DNA of 47,323 nt from an uncultured Acetobacteraceae bacterium (GTDB lineage: Bacteria; Pseudomonadota; Alphaproteobacteria; Acetobacterales; Acetobacteraceae): NCBI GenBank assembly GCA_903924985.1, contig CAIYDT010000229.1, positions 1 through 47,323 on the forward strand. The letters run 5' to 3'. Made by a program: the position numbers and the translations under genes. Positions 41,597-47,323 of this stretch are shown piece by piece. The first letter of the stretch is position 1. Each line of letters opens with the position of its first letter. A model generated the notes under the pieces. It was not told the origin of the DNA. It ran no database searches and saw nothing but the letters and a program-made list of their open reading frames with translations.

Positions 41597-42727
41597 ATGG
41601 GTCTAAAGGTCCAGCCAGGGGTCATCGGCTGCGCGATCCGGCCAGTCATCGCCAGCCGCGACAGGTCGTTGGAGGAGATCATCTACGACACAGCCCAAAT
41701 GGCGCTAGCCGACGCCGGTCTGACCATCGAGGACATCGACGGTATCGCCGTTGCCTCCAACGATCAGTTCGATGGGCGGTCGATCTCGGTGATGATGGCC
41801 TCTGGTCCCGTGGGCGGCGTCGATCGCGACATCATGTCGACTCCGTCCGCCGGGGAGCACGCATTTATCCTCGGCGCATTACGGGTCGCGACCCGGCAGT
41901 TCCGCACGCAATTGATCGTTTCCTGGAGCCCGACCGAGGTGTCGTCCATGCCCGAGGCGCAGCGCCTCGGGACCGACCCGTATTTTCATCGCGCCTTGCC
42001 GCTGGATGAATTATCCGCGCACGCCTTGCAGGCAAGCGCTGTTGAAAACGCAGTGCCCGGGGCACGAGCAGCCGCCGAGTCCGTGGCGGAAAAGAACAGA
42101 GTGCATGGGCGTATGGCCTATGCGGGTAGCGGAGAGGCCGGCAAACTGCGCTGGCCGGTGACGCCGGGGATGACGAGCGAGCCGGTGACCGGCGCGGTCG
42201 CGATGGTGCTGGCATCGCCGGAATTCATCGCCGAGCGCGGCTTTAAAGACGTCGCCTGGCTCCAGGGCATGGGCTGGACGACCGAGACCGGGTTCCTCGG
42301 AGACCGCGACCTTTCGACAGCCCCCGCATTGGAAGCCGCCGCGCGGCAGGCCTATGCCATGGCGGGGATTACCGATCCCGCCGGCGCATTCGGCGTGGCC
42401 GAGATCACCGACGCGACGCCCTACGCCGAATTGCTGGCCTATGAAGCGCTCGGCCTGTGCCATCGCGATGATTGGGCAGCCCGCACCGCCGACGGCTCGT
42501 TCCGAATGGGCGGGCGTCTGCCGGTCAATCCATCCGGCGGTGTTCTGACCTGGAACCCCGTATTCTGCACTGGCATGATTCGCATCGCAGAAATCGCGCA
42601 GCAGGTCCGTGGACGCGCTGGCACGCACCAAGTGCCAGACGTTCGTCGGGGTCTGGCTCACGCCGGCAGCGGCTTCGCGATGCAGTACCAGTCGGCGGTC
42701 ATTTTCGGCCAGGAGGCACGTCTATGA
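41597..42727 (+). CDS. thiolase-like protein lacking the nucleophilic cysteine (subunit 1)
   Basis: A 376-residue member of the thiolase/SCP-x (lipid-transfer-protein) superfamily. The N-terminal thiolase half includes GLTIEDIDGIAV. Where thiolases have a Cys-Ala-Ser-Gly nucleophile loop, the sequence reads STPSAGEHAF (81-90) with serine S84. The C-terminal half has NPSGGVLTWNP, VRGRAGTHQVPDVR, HAGSG and ends in FAMQYQSAVIFG. Such Cys-less forms form complexes with DUF35/OB-fold partners and catalyse retro-aldol cleavage. AGGAG precedes the ATG. The stop overlaps the next ATG. Confidence 0.85.
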   Translation: MGLKVQPGVIGCAIRPVIASRDRSLEEIIYDTAQMALADAGLTIEDIDGIAVASNDQFDGRSISVMMASGPVGGVDRDIMSTPSAGEHAFILGALRVATRQFRTQLIVSWSPTEVSSMPEAQRLGTDPYFHRALPLDELSAHALQASAVENAVPGARAAAESVAEKNRVHGRMAYAGSGEAGKLRWPVTPGMTSEPVTGAVAMVLASPEFIAERGFKDVAWLQGMGWTTETGFLGDRDLSTAPALEAAARQAYAMAGITDPAGAFGVAEITDATPYAELLAYEALGLCHRDDWAARTADGSFRMGGRLPVNPSGGVLTWNPVFCTGMIRIAEIAQQVRGRAGTHQVPDVRRGLAHAGSGFAMQYQSAVIFGQEARL

Positions 42728-43905
42728 GCGGCGATCGTGTCGGCATCATCGGCATCGGCCAATCCGCCTTCCGCGCTCGCCGCGACGATGCCAATTATCC
42801 CGAGCTGGTGCGGGAGGCAGTCGTTCTGGCCATGCTCGACGCCAGACTGGATTTCGACGCCGTCGAGGCGGTGGTTTATTCCCTCTCCCCCGACGCGATG
42901 ATTGGTATCGGCAACGCCGAACGGTTGGGCGTCGACGCGGTTGGGGGGCGGCTGAAACCGTTCTTGCGAATCAACAATGGCGGTGCCACCGGCATTTCCT
43001 CCGCTGCCGCGGCGTACTACCATGTCGCCTCCGGCATGTACGACGTCGTGCTGACCGCCGGAGCCGACAAGGTGGGCGAATGCGGTGACTCCCAGTCGGT
43101 GCTGAACAAAATCTGGGACCCCAGCTACGAGCGCCCACTGCCGCTTGGCACCATCAACATGCTGGCGATGTCCGGCGTGCGCTATATGCAACAGCACGGC
43201 ATGACCGAGGTGGACATGGCGCGCGTCACGGTGAAAAACCGCCGGCACGCCTCGCTGAATCCCAACGCCCATCTGCGTAAGGTGGTGACCATCGATGAGG
43301 TGCTGGACTCCCGCATCATCTCCTGGCCCATCAAACTGCTGGATTGCTGCCCGCAATCGACCGGCGGGGCGGCCTTGGTGCTGGCGTCGGAGAAATTCAT
43401 CAAGGAGAACCACCTGGACGCCGTCTGGATCACCGGCGTGGCGCACGCGGCCGAGACCTATTGGATGGGCGACCGCATGGGCAACAACCCGACAGCGGAA
43501 CACTCCGGTGCCCACGCGCTGGGACGGTCCTTTGAAAAAAGCTATCGCATGGCCGGCATCACGGACCCGATGAGGCAGGTGCATGTCGCGGAACTCTACG
43601 CCCCGTTCAGCAACACCGAGTTCCACGCCATCGACGCGGCGCAATTGGTGAAACGCCCCGGCGATTCCATCCAGGCGCTGCGTGACGGGGAATTCGACAT
43701 CGGCGGGCGCATCCCGGTCAACGCCTCGGGCGGCACGCTCTGCACCAACGCCATCGCGGTCACCGCCATGGCCCGCGTCGCGGAAACCGCGCTGCAAGTG
43801 TGGGGCCGCGCCGGAGCGCATCAGGTCGAGGGCGCGAGACTGGGCATCGCCAGCGGCAACGGCGGCGACCACCAGATTTTCGGCACCATGGTTATCGAAG
43901 CATAG
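42724..43905 (+). CDS. thiolase-like protein lacking the nucleophilic cysteine (subunit 2)
   Basis: A 393-residue second thiolase-superfamily subunit. The nucleophile loop reads NNGGATGISSAAAAYYHVASG (85-105, shown in part), with glycine at the Cys position. GADKVGECG, NASGGTLCTNAIAVTAM and RAGAHQVEGAR mark the C-terminal half, without the GHP histidine motif of true thiolases. ATGA couples it to subunit 1. The two probably form a heterodimer with the OB-fold protein encoded next. Confidence 0.85.
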   Translation: MSGDRVGIIGIGQSAFRARRDDANYPELVREAVVLAMLDARLDFDAVEAVVYSLSPDAMIGIGNAERLGVDAVGGRLKPFLRINNGGATGISSAAAAYYHVASGMYDVVLTAGADKVGECGDSQSVLNKIWDPSYERPLPLGTINMLAMSGVRYMQQHGMTEVDMARVTVKNRRHASLNPNAHLRKVVTIDEVLDSRIISWPIKLLDCCPQSTGGAALVLASEKFIKENHLDAVWITGVAHAAETYWMGDRMGNNPTAEHSGAHALGRSFEKSYRMAGITDPMRQVHVAELYAPFSNTEFHAIDAAQLVKRPGDSIQALRDGEFDIGGRIPVNASGGTLCTNAIAVTAMARVAETALQVWGRAGAHQVEGARLGIASGNGGDHQIFGTMVIEA

Positions 43906-43916
43906 GGAATCAGACG

Positions 43917-44372
43917 ATGGAACTGTTGGGCCGCCAGGAAGTCTGGAATATCACCTACGACCACGCGCTCGGCGAAACCGCGAGTTCGTTCTACACGCGG
44001 ATCCGCGACGAGGCCGCGATCTACGGTCGTCGTTCCGCCGGTAACGGTCGCGTGCTTGTGCCGCCTCGTTCGTTCTCCGACGAGACGCTGCTGCCCACCG
44101 AAGAATGGGTGAAGGTCGGCCCAGCCGGCCGGATCGAGGCGTTCACGATGGTATACGAGCAGTTCAAGAATCTACCGGAACCGCCCTATGCGTTTGGGTA
44201 TGTGCTGTTGGACGGCGCGGACACAGCGTTGGGTGGGTTCTTCAAGGGCGTGAACCTGTCCGATCCCGCCGCTGCTGCTGAAAAACTGAAGATTGGCACG
44301 CGGGTAATGACGAAGTTCGCCGCCGAGCGGAAAGGCGAGATGCTGGATTTCTGGTTCGAGGTAGAGGGGTAG
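43917..44372 (+). CDS. DUF35/OB-fold protein lacking zinc-ribbon cysteines
   Basis: A 151-residue OB-fold protein. The N-terminal PPR segment RRSAGNGRVLVPPRSFSDET (38-57) matches the rubredoxin-like ribbon of DUF35 proteins, but the four cysteine positions are S40, N43, S54 and T57. The OB fold follows (GRIEAFTMVYEQF, YAFGYVLLDGADT, KIGTRVMTKF). DUF35 proteins bind thiolase-like or acyl-CoA enzymes as substrate-channelling partners. It lies 11 bases after subunit 2, with only a weak ribosome site. Confidence 0.82.
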   Translation: MELLGRQEVWNITYDHALGETASSFYTRIRDEAAIYGRRSAGNGRVLVPPRSFSDETLLPTEEWVKVGPAGRIEAFTMVYEQFKNLPEPPYAFGYVLLDGADTALGGFFKGVNLSDPAAAAEKLKIGTRVMTKFAAERKGEMLDFWFEVEG

Positions 44373-44378
44373 TCGTTT

Positions 44379-44405
44379 CTCCCCCTCCCGCGAGGAGAGG
44401 GGGAG
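44379..44405. terminator. hairpin between operon end and prfA
   Basis: CTCCCCCTC (44379-44387) and GAGGGGGAG (44397-44405) form a nine-pair stem with a nine-base loop, in the 41-base gap between the OB-fold gene and the convergent prfA end. TTT precedes it, so on the minus strand it would be followed by AAA. It is best read as a bidirectional terminator, though no T-run follows either strand. Confidence 0.6.
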
Positions 44406-44413
44406 GTTAAGGC

Positions 44414-45469
44414 TTACTCGTCCGCTGCCAGTCGCGCTGCCTGATCCTCGGCGGTCAGTTTATCGACGAACTCGTCCAGATCGCCCATCATCACGCGATC
44501 GATCTTATACAGCGTCAGGTTGATCCGGTGGTCCGACACCCGCCCCTGCGGGAAATTATACGTCCGGATTCGTTCGGATCGATCCCCCGTCCCAACCTGG
44601 CTCTTACGATCCGCCGCCCGCGTCGCAGCCAAAGACGATCGTTGCTGCTCATACATCCGCGACCGCAGGATTTTCATCGCCTTGGCCCGGTTCTTGTGCT
44701 GGCTACGCTCCTCCTGCATCGCCACCACGATACCCGTTGGAATATGCGTGATCCGCACCGCGCTTTCCGTCTTGTTCACATGCTGCCCACCCGCACCCGA
44801 CGCGCGATACACGTCGATGCGCAGATCGCCTTCGTTGATGTCGACATCGACCTCCTCGGCCTCCGGCAGCACCGCGACCGTCACGGTGGAGGTATGAATG
44901 CGCCCCTGGCTTTCCGTCGCCGGGACCCGCTGCACGCGATGCACCCCTGATTCATACTTCAACCGGGCAAACACGTTCCGGCCGGTGATTTCCGCGATGC
45001 CTTCCTTCATGCCGCCGAGTTCGGTCTCCCCGAACTCCATGACTTCGAATTTCCAGCCTTTGCTCTCGGCATATTTCTGGTACATCTGGAACAACTCGGC
45101 GGCGAACAAGCCCGCCTCGTCGCCACCCGCCGCCGGGCGAATTTCCAGAATGGCGGAACGCGCATCGGCTTCGTCCTTGGGCAGCAGCGCCAGCCGGATT
45201 TCGTGCTCCAGCGCCGGGATGCGTTCCTTCAGTTCGAACAGTTCCGCTTCCGCCAACCCGCGCATTTCCGGGTCGCTCAGCATCGCCTCGGCTTCATCGC
45301 GCGCCTGCTCGGCCGCCCGCAGATCGCCGATGCGGCCGACGACGGGTTCGATGTCGGACAGTTCGCGGGACGCTTTGACGTAGGCCTCCCCCGAGATGCC
45401 CTCCCCCAGCAGCGATCGCAGCTCGTCCGCGCGCGCGGCGATCCGGTCCAGTTTGAGTGCGAGGTTCAT
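44414..45469 (-). CDS. prfA: peptide chain release factor 1
   Basis: A 351-residue release factor that recognises UAA and UAG. The RF1 anticodon motif PAT lies in [14 protein letters not shown], and the peptidyl-hydrolase motif GGQ is in [18 protein letters not shown]. The length fits the family. Its ATG overlaps the hisS stop as ATGA. prmC, which methylates the GGQ glutamine and usually follows prfA, is not downstream; an unrelated operon converges there. Confidence 0.96.
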   Translation of the reverse strand: MNLALKLDRIAARADELRSLLGEGISGEAYVKASRELSDIEPVVGRIGDLRAAEQARDEAEAMLSDPEMRGLAEAELFELKERIPALEHEIRLALLPKDEADARSAILEIRPAAGGDEAGLFAAELFQMYQKYAESKGWKFEVMEFGETELGGMKEGIAEITGRNVFARLKYESGVHRVQRVPATESQGRIHTSTVTVAVLPEAEEVDVDINEGDLRIDVYRASGAGGQHVNKTESAVRITHIPTGIVVAMQEERSQHKNRAKAMKILRSRMYEQQRSSLAATRAADRKSQVGTGDRSERIRTYNFPQGRVSDHRINLTLYKIDRVMMGDLDEFVDKLTAEDQAARLAADE

Positions 45470-46701
45470 GACAGCCGCGCGGCGACCGCATCCAGAGCGA
45501 CCGCTTCCTGCACGCCGGTGGACAGGTCTTTCACCTGCGCCACGCCCTGCGCGATGTCGTTGTCGCCGATGATGACCGTTGCTCGGGCGCCAAGTTTGTT
45601 GGCCCGCTCCATCCGGCGCTTCAGGTTGCCGCGGTAGCCCATTTCGGCGCGGATGCCGGCGGCGCGCAGCGATTGCAGCACGCCCAAAGCGACCGCCTCG
45701 GCCGCGTCGCCAATCGGCACCACCACAACGGGAGAAGGCGCCAAGGGCGCGGCATCCATCAGCATGCCCAGGCGCTCGATGCCGGCGGCCCAGCCGACGG
45801 CGGGGGTGCGAGGCCCGCCCATTTCGACCACCAGCCCGTCATAACGCCCGCCAGCCATCACCGTGCCCTGGGCACCTAGCTTGGTGGTGACAAACTCGAA
45901 CGCGGTGTGGCCGTAGTAGTCCAGGCCGCGAACGATGCGGGGGTTCTCCCGGAACGGCACGCCGAACGTGGTCAAATGCCGTTTGACATCGGCGTAGAAG
46001 GCCGCGGCGGCCTCGGTCAGGTATGGCATGATCGTTGGCGCGTCGCCGACGATGCCGCGGTCGGCTTCGTCCTTGCTGTCCAGGATGCGCATGGGATTGC
46101 GCTCCAGCCGGGTGCGGCTGTCCTGCGATAAATTGGGGTGATGCGCGGTGAAGAAGGTAATCAGCGCCTCCCGATACGCCGCGTGGCTTTCCTTGTCGCC
46201 GAGGGTGTTGATCTCCAGCACCGTGTCCGCCGCGACGCCAAGCGCCTTGAGAATGTCCCAGCCGCAGGCAATGGCTTCCGCGTCGGCGAGCGGTTCGGAG
46301 GGCCCGATCAGCTCGACCCCAATCTGGTGGAACTGCCGGTAGCGGCCTTTCTGCGGGCGCTCGTAGCGGAACATCGGCCCCGCATAAAAAACCTTTTGCG
46401 GCAGCGACTGTGTCAGCCCGTTGCTCACCAGTGCTCGACAGACGCCGGCCGTGCCCTCCGGCCGCAGGGTCACGGAGTCCCCGCCGCGGTCGTCGAACGT
46501 GTACATCTCCTTCATCACCACGTCGGATGTCTCGCCGAGCGTGCGGGAAAACACGCGGGTGTCTTCGAAGATGGGAGTAACCCACTCGTCGAAACCATAG
46601 GTCGCGGCAATGCGGCGCGCGGTCTCAGCCACGTGATGGTGGCGCCGCATGTCGTCGCCGATCAGGTCGTGGGTGCCGCGGGCGGGTTGGAGTTCGGTCA
46701 C
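45466..46701 (-). CDS. hisS: histidyl-tRNA synthetase
   Basis: A 411-residue class II aminoacyl-tRNA synthetase that charges tRNA-His. Motif 2 is seen in [20 protein letters not shown], the His-binding MAGGRYDGL and motif 3 region AAGIERLG, and a C-terminal anticodon-binding domain from about 320. The start is taken as GTG at 46701 ([12 protein letters not shown]), which gives the usual N terminus and has AGGA upstream; the frame extends to 46824 but that part is low complexity. It is translationally coupled to prfA. Confidence 0.95.
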   Translation of the reverse strand: MTELQPARGTHDLIGDDMRRHHHVAETARRIAATYGFDEWVTPIFEDTRVFSRTLGETSDVVMKEMYTFDDRGGDSVTLRPEGTAGVCRALVSNGLTQSLPQKVFYAGPMFRYERPQKGRYRQFHQIGVELIGPSEPLADAEAIACGWDILKALGVAADTVLEINTLGDKESHAAYREALITFFTAHHPNLSQDSRTRLERNPMRILDSKDEADRGIVGDAPTIMPYLTEAAAAFYADVKRHLTTFGVPFRENPRIVRGLDYYGHTAFEFVTTKLGAQGTVMAGGRYDGLVVEMGGPRTPAVGWAAGIERLGMLMDAAPLAPSPVVVVPIGDAAEAVALGVLQSLRAAGIRAEMGYRGNLKRRMERANKLGARATVIIGDNDIAQGVAQVKDLSTGVQEAVALDAVAARLS

Positions 46702-47323
46702 GGTTGGGAGTCCTGGTTGAACACGGGGGTTCGCCCCCGGCGCGCAACCTAGCGCCGGCGGTTGGGGAGGCAAGGGTTGAGTGGGGAGCCAGATGGGCGG
46801 TTGGCCGGCCAGCCAATAGGACAAAGCATGAATGCACGCCTCGTCCTCCCAAAACGCCGGGAGGCATCAGAATTTCTGTGTGCGAGGCGTTGATGGTATC
46901 GCCCTCGCTGGGCGTGTGAACTTTATTGGGTGACGAACCCTATGCGCAAGTCGGTAAAACCCTCCAACAGACGTTCCTTGGTTCGATCGAAGTGCCTGGT
47001 CCTCCGTCCCGACCTGCCATTTGCCCGGCGGCCGCGCGCAGGCGCTGTCAAATCCGCCGCGCAGCGGCGGGATCGGAGCCGCCCGCAGTCCCCGCTTGGG
47101 TACTACTACCTCGGCACCGAGGTTTTGACAGGGTGCCGGCGCGTTCGTCCCGGCCGCCCGAAGCCGCGACCGCTCGGTTTTGGTGAAGCGGATCGGCTTA
47201 CTGTCGAAGGGCCGCTTTGGGACGATGCGGTGGGCCGACCCGACCGAGGACCCGGCGGCGGTGTTCATGGTCCACGTGCCGGGGGAGCAGCGCCGGCGCT
47301 GGCGTCCGGTGGTGAGTGCTCTG
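46702..47323. other. upstream region of hisS and window edge
   Basis: No complete gene is recognised in these 622 bases. They hold a palindromic TGGCCGGCCA near 46802 and a stem CCTCCC/GGGAGG (46845-46864). A minus-strand frame at 47268-46867 has no family match. A plus-strand frame open from 46942 to the edge is not recognised either. Confidence 0.5.
47186..47323 (+). pseudogene. possible degenerate serine-hydrolase (beta-lactamase family) C-terminal piece
   Basis: In one plus-strand frame the edge reads RFGTMRWADPTEDPAAVFMV, close to the G-T-x-x-W-x-DP-x-E-D-x-x-AVFM ending of class C beta-lactamase-like esterases. The frame has no upstream body of that family, and the preceding GFG-like motif lies in another frame, which suggests a frameshifted or truncated copy running off the window. 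Confidence 0.35.

Noticed and set aside
42658..43872. Minus-strand 404-codon frame
   Set aside because: Antisense to the second thiolase-like gene; no domain recognised.
46970..47000. tRNA T-loop-like GGTTCGATC
   Set aside because: The flanking bases do not pair as a T stem and no acceptor or anticodon arms can be drawn around it.
46867..47268. Minus-strand 133-codon frame upstream of hisS
   Set aside because: No family pattern, low-complexity Pro/Arg content and no convincing ribosome site.
1..47323. CRISPR array, rRNA or complete insertion sequence
   Set aside because: No regularly spaced repeats, no rRNA-like segments and no intact transposase with terminal repeats were seen.

Overview
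The window is GC-rich and reads as a chromosomal segment of an alphaproteobacterium, most likely of the Acetobacteraceae/Rhodospirillales type. This rests on the base composition, on the gene string lytic transglycosylase (mltB type) - rlpA - D-Ala-D-Ala carboxypeptidase - tmk, on the coupled hisS-prfA pair, and on many paralogous flavin-dependent (luciferase-like, LLM) oxidoreductases, SDRs and amidohydrolases. I cannot assign a genus. No rRNA, tRNA, CRISPR array or intact insertion sequence is visible.

Layout. Positions 1-6052 are mixed metabolism: a phytanoyl-CoA dioxygenase-like protein divergent from an amidase, an orphan molybdate-type ABC ATPase behind dUTPase, an SDR, and N-acetylglutamate kinase. 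Positions 6139-10052 hold three envelope proteins: a secreted ClpP-fold protease-like protein, a glycine-zipper/peptidoglycan-binding lipoprotein, and a secreted protein with two SNase-like repeats. Positions 10220-13919 (minus) are a cell-wall and thymidylate-kinase operon. Positions 14045-31801 are a dense accessory catabolic region with short operons facing both ways. Its centre is a five-gene plus-strand run: Baeyer-Villiger-type monooxygenase, amidohydrolase, unusual SDR, tandem dimeric alpha/beta-barrel protein and LLM oxidoreductase (18418-23229). It is followed by a CMD-family protein, another LLM enzyme, an Asp-box protein, VOC/amidohydrolase, isomerase, GST, cysteine-hydrolase-like protein, nitroreductase and an MFS transporter. 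Positions 31802-32515 hold apparent remnants of mobile elements (a tyrosine-recombinase piece and an IS66-like N terminus). Positions 32516-35916 encode exported proteins (hemerythrin-like, cytochrome c, a small lipoprotein, a FecR/DUF6600-like protein). Positions 35913-38333 (minus) carry an LLM enzyme, an alpha/beta hydrolase and a DUF2161-type nuclease-fold protein. A TetR regulator (38412-39035) is divergent from a five-gene operon (39102-44372): acyl-CoA ligase, cyclase-family hydrolase, two thiolase-like proteins and an OB-fold protein. Core genes prfA and hisS close the window.

How the parts may work together (inference). The two operons look like successive halves of catabolism of one or more organic acids or ketones. 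One half has oxygen insertion and ring or ester opening enzymes. The other has CoA activation followed by thiolase-like C-C bond chemistry. The second operon is the most unusual part: both thiolase-like subunits appear to lack the nucleophilic cysteine, and the OB-fold partner appears to lack the zinc-ribbon cysteines. A 13-bp palindrome overlapping the predicted start of transcription makes TetR control of that operon likely. A truncated VOC gene, recombinase/transposase remnants, and the absence of the usual neighbours of tmk (holB) and prfA (prmC) all suggest repeated rearrangement around the accessory region.
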